Translations under genes and position numbers: made by a program
Shown here: piece after piece, positions 1 to 11,300 of the stretch
How positions within the stretch are numbered: the stretch's first letter is position 1
How the letters are laid out: every line of letters starts with the position of its first letter
Assembly (NCBI GenBank): GCA_036897625.1
Contig: JAYMTA010000919.1
Coordinates: 1 to 23,037, forward strand
From: Pelargonium cotyledonis
Taxonomy: Eukaryota; Streptophyta; Magnoliopsida; Geraniales; Geraniaceae
DNA length: 23,037 nucleotides
Direction: 5' to 3'
The notes under the pieces: generated by a model
The model's input: only the letters and a program-made list of their open reading frames with translations
The model's database searches: none
What the model was told of the DNA's origin: nothing

Positions 1-424
1 AATTTATTTAATTGTCATTTTGATGTAGTTTGCCTCACTTGTTCATTAGCCCATTGTTAATTGAAAAGCTGCATATATATATAAAATAATTTATATTTTA
101 AAATTAACGCATTGGTAATGTAATTGGTCTTTTTTTTTTAAATGACGAATTGCATGTTTGAATCATGCCAAACATTGTGTCACGTGTCAGTTTCGGTGCA
201 ACATAGATGTGGGATGGAAGAGAACCTTTGAACAACCTTTGGCCCAAAGTTCATGATTATTAAACATGTTTGTTCCTCCAAAACCCTCCCCTTTTCGTGG
301 ATGCTAATTTTACAACACTTAAATCTTTGTGGAAGGAATCATTATGGAATGATTTGTGTGGAAGGTCCGAAGGTAGTGGAAAAAGGTATACAATAGTGAT
401 AATAACATATGATAATTGTTCAAG

Positions 425-532
425 AAGAGGATGAGAGGTTACATGTAGTAAATAAGGTAATTATTGGCTATCAACATGAGTGATAATAGGGTAAAGCCAA
501 AGTGCCAAACAAGAGGATGAGAGGTTACATGT
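425..532. repeat. Pair of perfect 22-bp direct repeats
   Basis: The same 22 bases, beginning aagaggatgagagg and ending acatgt, occur at 425-446 and 511-532, 86 bp apart. The sequence between shows no other duplication. Origin unknown. Confidence 0.85.
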
Positions 533-624
533 GTACTTTTTGATGAACGAAGTATGTGATATTATATGAGAGCTTCATTGTAATGGTAATAACTTGGGTT
601 CAATTCTTTGTTGGTGCATAATTT

Positions 625-697
625 GCGGGGATAGATCAGTTGGGAGAGCGTCAGACTAAAGATCTGAAGGTCGCGTGTTCAATCCACGCTCACCGCA
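625..697 (+). pseudogene. Degenerate tRNA-Phe-like gene, anticodon AAA
   Basis: The 73-base stretch folds as a tRNA: acceptor arm gcgggga/tcaccgc with discriminator A, anticodon stem tcaga/tctga, T stem gcgtg/cacgc, no intron. It matches plant nuclear tRNA-Phe (GAA), as I remember it, except at three places: C11 to A at 635 (breaks a D-stem pair and the A box), G34 to A at 658 (anticodon AAA) and G57 to A at 681. No run of four or more T follows within 90 bases, so a Pol III terminator is missing. Most likely a tRNA pseudogene lying in sense inside a TAF2 intron; a functional Phe-AAA isoacceptor is less likely. Confidence 0.85.
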
Positions 698-2144
698 CGC
701 ATCTTTAGGATTGAGGCTCTGTTGAATTGAGTTGGAATATGTTAGGTATCACACCCTTGGAGTGTATAATGTCCTTTAAGTGCATATAGTCTTGCTTTTA
801 GGAGAATACTTTGGAAGTTTGATCTCTTATGTATAACTCCTATATTAGATGACTCCCAAATAAGTCAAAGAAATGCCAATGAAGATGTGATCAGTTTAAA
901 AGTTTTTTTCCCACTTTCCTTTTTCTCTTTTCTGATGGGTAAGGTTTAGGTGGGTAGGTAAGTCGACATCAAGGCAGACAATGATTGAAAACACCGAAGA
1001 ATGACAAGCTTGTTTTGAAATGTATCATTGGGGCTTCTCTGCACCTCGTGCATAATGATAATCTAAACCATGCTTGGAAGATGATTTCAAAGTTAAGCGT
1101 TCTTGGAGTCTATTAAATAAATCTGATTTTGAGATGAGCTTTCATAACCATGGATGTGCTACTAGCTCACTAATTTGTTAGGTTAACTAAGAAATGTTTG
1201 GGATTAAACATGTACACTCCATACTCCAATAGCATATCTGCAAGACAAAAATAGGAATTTTTTTTAAGGGTTCCTATCATAGGCCTTACTCAGAGGAAGT
1301 TGGTTTCTTGTCACATTCAAATCTTCACAAAAGAAGTTTCATTATCATGATTTGAACAAATCTGGGCCTAGAACACAAGGGTGAAGTACTACTCATTTTG
1401 GAATATTAAATTTGGTTTTTATTTTGCTTTGTTGTGAAAGCCTGAATTGCTCTGAGTTGTGTAACCTTTTTTGGTACGTAGTTTGTGACCAGTGTACAAG
1501 ATGAGTGAGTTAGCTTTTGCATTGAAATTTATTTATATTAGATTCTTTAAGAATGACTATTAACTGAGGTTTATCTGTAGATGAGTATGGTATCAAAAAG
1601 GTAAATAGGATTGGGTGTTAAAATCAGTTGTTGGCCCCTGAGTACAATATTTTGTGAAGTTATTGAATAATCGAACCATCACAACTATATATAATATCAT
1701 CGCGTCATTCCAGCAAGGGATCACTTTAACACACACAATTCCTAGTGTTTTAAATATCTGCAGTAAAATGTAATAGTTATATATCGAGTAGTTCACGTTT
1801 AAGAAACAATTTTGCCTTAAATATGGGAGACTTATAAAAAAACATATTAACAAGAAAACTTGCTAAAGCACTGGTGAACATTACATCATATAGTACCACC
1901 AAAATAGCCCATTTGAGGTATATGTCTCTGTAGTGCTCACTTAAATTGTTTTCCATCATTCCTAGTATGTTTCTTCAGATCTCCTAAAGCTATTTATTAG
2001 GATACTATATGACATTGTGCTCGGCTCATCTCACTGTGGATTTAATTGCCACATACTTAACTGTAAGATATCATAAGTTTAGTGCTATACAAATTAGGTA
2101 TTGCTGTGTAAAATTTAAATGTTTCTTCATTTCCTTTTCCTTAG

Positions 2145-2344
2145 GTTTCGAGCAAGGATGATCCTCCTCGAAAAACATACGTGTATAAATTGAATGTTCC
2201 AGTTGCTGCCCAGTGGATATCTTTGGCAGTTGCTCCATTTGAAATCCTTCCTGACAGCCAGATTGCTTGTGTATCTCACATGTGTTTGCCAGCTAATTTT
2301 TTAAAGCTTCAAAATACAGTGGAATTTTTCCATAATGCATTCAG
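2145..2344 (+). CDS. TAF2: TAF2 exon 1 of window (residues 1-67)
   Basis: The exon starts in phase 0 after a cttag acceptor and ends after two bases of a Ser codon at donor gtacct. It encodes the N-terminal beta-rich part of the M1-like fold, with [20 protein letters not shown] and EFFHNAF. The exon before it is not in the window. Confidence 0.93.
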
Positions 2345-5300
2345 GTACCTCTAGGTCTCACCATGTAAATTTGTTACCTCTTATGCTTAATTATTAATGA
2401 TTATATATTTACCTTCAACAGCCACTATGAGAATTACCTTTCTGTGAACTTTCCGTTTGGGTCATACAAACAAGTTTTTGTGGCTCCTGAGATGGCACTA
2501 TCTTCATTAAGTTTGGGTGCCTCTATGAGCATCTTCAGCTCTCAAGTTCTGTTTGACGAGAAGATTATTGATCAGGTTTGTTCATTTCGAAATAAAATTC
2601 ACAAGCACTAGTAAAAATTTCATGTTACATGATTATAGATAAGTATCTAGAGATTGGTTATTGCTGTTATAAAATTTTCATGTGTATTTTCAGTCACACT
2701 AGACAAGTGTTGCCTATGTAAAAATTTCTTGCACATAAAAAATGTCTAATCATTCTATTTGTTGCGAGTGATTGAGAGAGTTGGGATTAGAACCTTGCTT
2801 CTGCTATGCTTTCATATTTCATATTTCATATTTGTATTCTAAAAGGGCCATGGAAAGCCCTGTCCTGTATTGCCACACGGACAGATGAGAGAGTACATGT
2901 GTGAGGGGGATGTACACATTTTATTTCTGTAGAACGTGTGTGTTTTATGGACAATGGTTTAATGAACAGTGCAGTTGATATATGCTTTTTACATCGACAA
3001 AAGGAAGGATCTATAGCAAGCTTTCCTATTTATTCCTTAAAGTGGGATCATTGTATGACATACTATTCCTTATTTCCATCTACATAGAAGATAATAGTAT
3101 TTTTCTTATCAGCTAATTTGGCCCATATTAAAATACGCATCTTCGCATTTCTCATTCTCCATGATTAGCTGTGAGTTTATATGGCAGCTTCTGACTCTCC
3201 TTTGGAGCAAAAGTTTAGCATACTTGTTCCGTCAACTCTGTGAACCTGAACCTTTCTAGTAGAAAACATTATTGGCCAGAAATATGAGATAAATCCAAAC
3301 ACGGCCTTAGTTCAATTATGATTTAATTATGGCGGCAAAGATCCCCATAAGCTAACCCTGCAAGTAATACATTTCAAGGCTTGATGTCAAGATATCTTTA
3401 ATGATGAATAAGTTTCAAGGATTCACTTCTGATTCTTGTGTTTCATTCGTTAAAAATTGTGATTCTATCTCTAATGGGGACAATCTTATGTAAATCTGAT
3501 GTGTATATTCCTGTCATTTTCACTTTAAAACCTGTTTCTGAATGTTGTCTAGAGATTGAATAGGATCTTAACTCGATTTCTTTCAAATTTTAAATATGAA
3601 AAGGAAGAATACACGTGTTAATTGAATAACTGCGTGTGTGAACTAGAATTTAGGGGAAATTACAGAAGGACCCCTGACCTTGACAGTTGACACCTCCAAC
3701 ACTTGGTACCCCTATTCTTTCCATCCTCCTATCCGCATAATGAAAAACCCAATTTTTTGTATCATGTGTTGTGCACGTAATCTAAATTTTTTGTAAATGG
3801 CAGAAATGCTGTTATTAGTCTTCGGAGAAATTATAGAACCCCTAACTTTGACACCTCCAACACTAGGCACCCATGAACTTTTTTTTATGGTCGAAGAAAA
3901 TATTGAGTTACACTATTACGGGTCCTGGTATAAAATTTTCATCAACAGCTGCTTGTTATTGTATTTTAAACTATTGTTTTTCTCATGCTTCCTGCTCTTC
4001 CTACATCATTATAACGGGTCAACATTTGTTATGTCAGACCATTGATACATGGATTAAACTTGCTTATGCCCTGGCAAGACAATGGTTTGGTGTATACATC
4101 ACTCCTGAGGCACCAGATGATGGTAAGTTGATGCAGCATGTAAATATATGTATATATATAATATATTGCACTAGATTGGGGTTAGTTAAATGTAAGAAAA
4201 TCTATTCACGTAACAGAAACTTAGTTGCTTAATGCTTATTATCAGAGTGGCTGTTGGATGGGCTTGCTGGATTTTTGACAGATACTTTTATCAAGCAGTT
4301 CTTAGGAAACAACGAGGCTCGCTATCGAAGATACAAGGTATGTCTTTTCTGCAGTAACATGCATATATCTCATATCTTATGACTATTTGACATATGAAAT
4401 AGATTTTTAGTGTGTATACGAATCATATCAATAACCAACTGCATGTTCTGGCTGAGGCCTTGACAATTACTGGTTTGATTGTTTTGCAACTGGATGAGTA
4501 TTTTGCACTGTGATTTTCACCCTTTCTTGCCAATTTTGTTTGATGTTTGTTGTTATAAATTTGTCCTTCATTTTTATTCAAGAAGAATTTGTCACCCTTT
4601 GGACTCCGTGATTTTATTTTTCCCTATTGTTAAATATAGACGCCTCTTTCATTTGAACGAAAATTTGGAATGTTCAAGGCCAATACTTCACTACAAGCTA
4701 ATTGATAAATCCCAATTCCCAAATAATATAAGCAACACCTTACTGAGCTGACATTTCAGTCATTCATCAAATTCATTAATTTTTGTATTGTCCTTCAGAT
4801 AATCCTTGTAGAACTTTTTACTTGAGTAAATTAGTCTTTTTCATCAAGATTCAATGGCATAAAACATGGGTAATCTGTTGTCAGGGACAGGTTGTAATTT
4901 ATTTATTCTGAAATGGCTAAAATGAGATTAATCAAATTATGTGGGTTCAAACTGATTGGGAGCTGAAGGGGTTCTTCTAAGTTCTAACAATAAGGCTCAC
5001 AAATATGGGGAAGATCTTTTTTGTTCTCTTCGAACACTACCCATTTATCTTCACATTGGTATGCTGTTGTCCCAGAAACACAGCTGGGGTATATGGGGAT
5101 CTCTAAATTGATTTAGTATATTTTATCTTCAAATCTTCTGTTGTTAATCTAGGAAGGAGGAAAAGCGAAAGCACTTTGAAATGTTTCTTTAAACCAAACA
5201 CAACCAACTATCGGCCCTGCTATGATTTTTATTTTTTATAAAAAATGTCCGAAACAATGGCACAACCTGGAGAATGGAGCAAGGAGACGATGCTGGTGAT

Positions 5301-8300
5301 GGAGGATCAATGAGGTTGTGGGACTTGAAGGACAGCATGCCTCTGTGTTCAGTAGGCAAAGATGAAACGATGAAGTGGCTTGTTTGGTGGACAATGACGC
5401 GAATCTATCTTGTTTGCTGGGTGTTAAAGATGACAATGACAGATTGCGCTTGAAGAAGTGATGAAAGATAGCAATCGGGTCTCTGGACTGGATTGGTGGC
5501 GCTTTTGCAATCTTGGCATTTAGGACTGTAGTAATGTCATGTTGGATGTACAGTCATTTTTTCTTTGTAATTTTATCTAGTTGATTAATTCAATTTCAAA
5601 TATTTTGACGGTTCTTGCATCTGCATGGATTTGGTTTTGACTCTGGTTTCTGCATGATGCATACATGGATTGAATATTGGAAGTATTTGTTATGCTTCTA
5701 TAGGCTATATCTCACTCTGAGACTAACACTGTTGTTAATTTGAGATGTAGGCAAATTGTGCTGTTTGCAGAGCAGATGACACTGGGGTAACTGCTTTAAG
5801 CTCCACTGCTTCTTGTAAGGATTTGTATGGAACACAACGCATTGGTTTGTATGGTAAAATACGCTCTTGGAAGTCTGTAAGTTCACCTGGAGTTGCCTCT
5901 CTATCTCTCTTTAACTTTCAATATCTTTGTTTCCATTTTTTGGCCCCCTAATTCTTTTTGACCAATTGCTTCATATTCATACAAGGTGGCAATTCTTCAA
6001 ATGTTGGAGAAGCAGATGGGCCCGGAGTACTTCCGTAAAGTAAGAGTTCTAGTACCTTAATGTTTTGATCATTTGATTCATTATATAATCATGATGAGCT
6101 TCTTGTTTTTTCTACTGATTTTTCTTGTGTGTTCTACTGTATTTCTTTCCTTAGCCTCTTCTTCTTCCGCTTTCTCAAGACCTTGAAGTTCTAATGATTT
6201 TTGAAATATTTTTATGCGATAAGTTAGGTTTTCTGAACAGTTGTTCTCCTGAAGGTGGATTCATAACTGCCTTGCCACATAGATGTTAATTTTCAGGCCT
6301 GTTGAAGTATCTCACATTGAGAGAATGTGAAGTGAATGACCAACGGATAACTTAGCTAGGCCCTCCATGCATTTGATTAAGCTTAGTATTAAAGTAAAAG
6401 CCAATATGGTATTTGAGTTTGTTTGGTCTTGGGGCTATGTGACCTATTTGTGTGTCCTCCTAGTTAACTCTTGGTCTACACTCATAGCTGCTGTGTTTTC
6501 CGGCTTGCAGTAAAAGGGAGTGTCGGAGTATCTCACATAGAAAGAATGTGAAGTTAATAACCACATAGTAAACTAGTTGGGCCCCTCTGCTTGATAGCTC
6601 ATGCTTTTGGGTGGGAGTGAAGTTTAACTAGGCTTTAAGTGGCTTGGTGGTGGCTGTACATGTCTGAGCAGCTGCATGTTTTTGACTCCATAGGCGATAC
6701 ATGTAGAGTGAATTTGACATGCTAGCTAGATGAAGACAGGATCCCATTCCTTCTCATTTCGCCTTTTAGTTGCTACTCCAGTCTCCATACATTACTCTTT
6801 TTTACCAATGATGTACTGTAGAGTGTCAAACCCCTCACTTCAAAAAATAAAAAAAATAATAATATAGGGTAAATGACTTGGTTGTTGTTGTTGTTAAATG
6901 ACAAATAATGGAGTAAAAGGCTTTTGAGTGGTAAATTAATTCTTCTTAAGAAATATTTATTGAGTACCATGATATTTCTAAACTAAATTGTTTCTACACT
7001 ATTAATGGGCTTGATCCACGCATAATACGAAAGTAATTCCAAGCTATAGTTATTGAGATTAATTAAGATCCTAAACCTATACAGTATAAGTATTACTAAT
7101 ATGTCTGTAAGAGTGGCTGAAATTAGGAGATGTGTGATATTAAAGTGACTGAAAATTAGGAGATAGGGGAATGGTTAGCACAATTTTAGGGATACTATTA
7201 TATCTAGATTGAGCTGATTTTTGGATCTTTGATTGATTTTGATCACTCCATTCGTTCTATAAATGGAGATTCTAAATCATTTTTTCTCACGTGGGCTCAA
7301 ATCTTCTTAATCTCATCCGTTGCCTGTCATTGTTGACTCAACAACCGTGGTGCCAAGCCCTCAACAATCCAAGTCTTAAACTTAGTATCTATATTCAATC
7401 CAGCTCTTAATCCACAAAACCCAATCACAAATTCTCTAATACCTTACTTCTGACCAAACTACTACCAAAACATAGTCTTCAGTCACGAGGACACATTCTA
7501 GAAATAGTCCTTGAGCCTCCCCCTCATCCGACGAAACTTCTATTCAAACATAGTCCATGAGTCATGAGGTCAACATTGCAACGATCCATTTTTAGCCATC
7601 ATTCATTTCAACCTCAAGTCACCTTGAGGTTGAGGTTGAGGGGGAGTGACTGAAAATTGGTATTTTGCCATACCCTTTTTTTTTTTTTTTTTAAATTGGG
7701 TAGATTTGGTTTCTCTAGGCCTAGAGTTGGCAATTTGGAACTGAACTCGTGGGCACCCGAAATTTAATCGAACCAACTTTTGAGTTGGATCGGGCAAACA
7801 TGCCTGAATTAACACGTTCCATACCAAAAGTGAAATCCGACCCGACCCAAAACCGAAGCCCTTTCATATTGGATTCGGTTTAGATATTATCCATCCGAAG
7901 CCGACAAAACCAGATCTGAACCCGAAATTGCCACCTCTATCTGTCCCCAAGAAAATGGCACAGTTCTTATTGTCCTGGTTGAAGTGGGTGACAAGGTCCA
8001 CCTTTTAGTAGTGAAAGCCCAAACCATTATGTGTAGCCCATTTATGTCCTTGGAATTGGAAGTTTTGCGTTTCTTCCACTCTTTGAATTTTTGGTTTTCT
8101 TTTACTGATTTTGACCTTTTTGGAGAATCTTCAACGACTTCTTGGTATTTATTGTCGTTTTATTGACATCAGCATGGTCGTTTTCTACTCCAATGGCTTT
8201 GTCTTGATGTTAATTGAGATTCTAGTGACATCAATATTGTCGTCTTGTTCTCGTTGGCCCTATCCAAGTGTGCTCTCCGTCGAAAATCAAGTTTTGCTAC

Positions 8301-11300
8301 CATCTATCACTAGAACCAACTTCAACAGCCACTTAATGCTATCAAAAGTTCTAAAGAAAAATATGAAAAGAAAATTCAAGCTCTCACACTGATTTGGTTT
8401 ATAAGCTCCAACTTGAAGCGAGTGTGAAGATGCAATTATAAGTTAGTAGAATTTAGAACGGTGGTAGTGAAATATATTGCTATTAGGAAAGTGTAGGTTA
8501 GATCCTATTCCTAATTTGTTTCCAGTCTGAATCTCCTATATAAAGGAGTCTCTCTTATACTTCTTAACACAATTCAAATACTTCGATAATACAATTTGTC
8601 TTATTCCTAAAGAGCAACAGAAATAATTCTTTTGTTTCCATTCTGAATGATTGATAATTTTACATTCAGTTGAACTTCTGTACGATTTTTTCTTTATAAT
8701 TATTCCATAGCTCTCAAATTATACTCATTCCTGATTAAAATTCAGAAATAACAGGCCTAAGTTATAATCTTTCTGAGCGTTGTTCTGTTAATAAAATTAT
8801 GAACTTCTTGATACAATTGAACTGAGAAATATTCTGTAGTTAATCAATTGCTTTGTAACACTAGTTATTGCAGAACCAAATCTGGATGTTGCTGATACTT
8901 TTTTTGTTGTTGTGTAACACAGATTTTGCAGACAATTGTTTCTCGCGCTCATGATACAACCAGATCTTTAAGATCTCTAAGCACGAAAGAGGTGGTTACA
9001 TTCTACCATACCATGATAGCCTACATCATATATTAGTGTGGCCTGTCTGTTGCCAGTTAATATTTTTATCCCAATTTGTCTCTATATGAATTTGTATCAT
9101 TGATGCTTGAAACTTTTGAATTGATATGTGATTCTTTCAGCTCATGTAAATCTGTAGCTTTGTCTTGTTGATGTCTAAGACTCTAAGCCTGGAGTTCCCT
9201 ATTTGAAAAAGAAAGAGGAGAAAACTTCGTATCTTTAAAAGAACCAAAGAACATACAACCTTGTAGATGAAAATCTTTTATCTTTACTGATGATCTGAAA
9301 TGTCTGGTGCACGCAAATCATGCATCCTCATTTTCTTGTTCTGTTGATTGGTGTATGCACTTCAGAGTTGTTTTAAATATTTAATTTATAAATTGTGTGA
9401 TGCAGTTTCGGCATTTTGCAAATAAGATTGGAAATCTTGAGCGGCCATTTCTTAAAGAATTTTTTCCTCGATGGGTGGGATCGTGTGGGTGTCCAGTACT
9501 AAGGTATGCAATATGATTTTTATAGCTACATATTTTTCTTATGCACTTTTTCGTATTCTTTTACTTATTAAATTGTCAAAATTTTATCCTCCTTTTGGGC
9601 CTTGATTTACTAGGATGGGGCTGTCCTACAACAAACGGAAGAACATGGTTGAATTGGCCGTTTTACGTGGATGCACTGCTATACCTGATTCAAGTATATC
9701 TTTTATTAATTCTAACCCAAATTCTGAGAATCGAGATGGAGATATTGGATGGCCTGGGATGATGAGTATCAGGGTCCACGAACTTGATAATACGTCAGAC
9801 TACCCAATTTTGCCAATGGCTGGGGATACTTGGCAACTAGTTGAAATACAGTGCCATTCAAAACTTGCTGCTAGGCGTTTTCAGAAGCCCAAAAAGGGTT
9901 CGAAACCTGATGGATCTGATGATAATGTTGATGCTACACCTGCTTCCAGGTACTTTGTTATTTCATTGGGCTTAAGTGGCTTTTCTTGTTGAAAGAAGAC
10001 GTAGAAGATCTGTTGGTGACTGTTATGCTTATTTATTTTATATTTAATTTTCTTACAACAGTGCGGAGTCTCCCTTGTTATGGATTAGAGCGGACCCAGA
10101 AATGGAATATCTTGCTGAAATTCATTTCAATCAGCCTGTGCAGATGTGGGTAAGAAATGATACTGCTCATGTCATGCAGTTACCATTCTGTTGGTTATTT
10201 TCTACTGTCCTTGTATATTGCTTACTTTTTTATTCCCAGTTGTCAATAGTCTTGATTTGTTGCAAAGTTCCTTTGACAACTGCGGGGACCATTTAATTCT
10301 GTAGACATTATGCTGATGGTGTGTACATATTCATTTATCTTTTCTTGACTAGAATTCCTGGTAGTCAAACGAAGACTTTTTTGCTTTGGTTTTTCTTGCT
10401 TCATATGTGGCTGGCATATGCTTGACCCAGTAAAATAGCATTGCCAAATGCTAATAATGAGATACAAGACTCTATTGTCATGTAGTGGTTTCATGTTAAT
10501 GCCTAAATGACAATGCCGTTCCTAGAAAAACAAACCGAGATCCCCATTCGTCTCCTCTCCAATCAAACTGTGCATCTTCTCCAGTTTTCTTTGATGCCAT
10601 TCTCTAGCCCCTTCCTTCTTTCAATATCAATAGCATCTGAGAGTTAGAACAGGAACTAGAGTGGTGAAACTCAGTACAACATAAGCTTTAGTTGCTGATA
10701 CGTGAAAGCTTGTGCTTTAGATGCAAAATCTATCCTTGGGATGTGTAGATTGTAATGTTATGTATTGTAATTCAAGTAACCTAGAGACAGCCATTACAGT
10801 GGCGAGGTCTAGGATTAGATGATATACTTTTAGCCTCTATTTTCTCTGGTTTAACAATCGTACCTGAAAGTTTAAGTTGCATATGTTCTTGTTCTGTCCC
10901 CATCCATGTTACATCTAAGTGGGGTAGACTCTTATTTGACTCTGTCTTTCATTTGTTGCATGTCTTTGATGTACAGGATACAAATTAAATAAGATAAAAT
11001 TTGAAGTTGAGAAGAAATTGAGTCTGAATGATACAGAACCTGAGGCGAGTTCATGTACATGATACATATTATCTTACATAAATTTAAAATTGAATGAAGC
11101 TCTAGTCTGAATGATCCAAAACCTAAGGCAAGTTCTGAAGTACCAGTACAGACTCACCTAGCCATAAATATAAGGATCGATGATTCATTGAGGCGATGTA
11201 ATTTGAGTGTCCTTTTTTGTGTGGCTATTTTCTCCTTTCCCGCTCTGGCACGAAGGGGGCATTTAGTTATCCCTTTCTGCAACTCTCGAAATCTTAGTTT

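Larger units (their letters stand above)
1..2144 (+). other. 3' part of an upstream TAF2 intron (presumed)
   Basis: The first recognisable TAF2 exon starts at 2145 with a splice acceptor, so the sequence before it should be intron. I found no TAF2-like coding block here. It contains a 22-bp perfect direct repeat (425-446 and 511-532) and a degenerate tRNA-Phe (625-697). The rest is AT-rich with no recognisable feature; short open frames at 1593-1959 look random. Confidence 0.75.
6040..8922 (+). other. TAF2 intron (2883 bp), transposon-rich
   Basis: The longest complete intron, GT-AG, between exons 6 and 7. It contains a TRIM (6300-6629), a (gtt)n run near 6878-6895, a segment bracketed by tgactgaaaatt at 7147 and 7647, a T-run at about 7675-7692, a hAT-like MITE (7722-7939), a TRIM LTR fragment (7968-8046) and an LTR-like fragment (8423-8753). 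The open frames at 7984-8392 show no recognisable protein. Confidence 0.85.

Noticed and set aside
541..620. Possible SINE head before the tRNA-Phe (taatggtaataacttgggttcaattc)
   Set aside because: A B-box-like word exists but there is no A box at the right spacing, poly(A) tail or target duplication.
1593..1959. Short minus-strand open frames of 60-86 codons
   Set aside because: AT-rich random frames in an intron; composition is not protein-like and no motif is seen.
3797..4232. Open frames of 82 and 119 codons overlapping TAF2 exon 3
   Set aside because: They combine intron sequence with out-of-frame or read-through exon sequence; the exon is explained by TAF2 with proper splice sites.
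4479..4751. 90-codon + strand open frame in an intron
   Set aside because: Hydrophobic, Phe/Leu/Cys-rich translation of T-rich intron DNA; no recognisable protein.
7984..8392. Open frames of 60 and 93 codons between transposon pieces
   Set aside because: No integrase, RNase H or other transposon protein motif; they overlap LTR-like fragments and look random.
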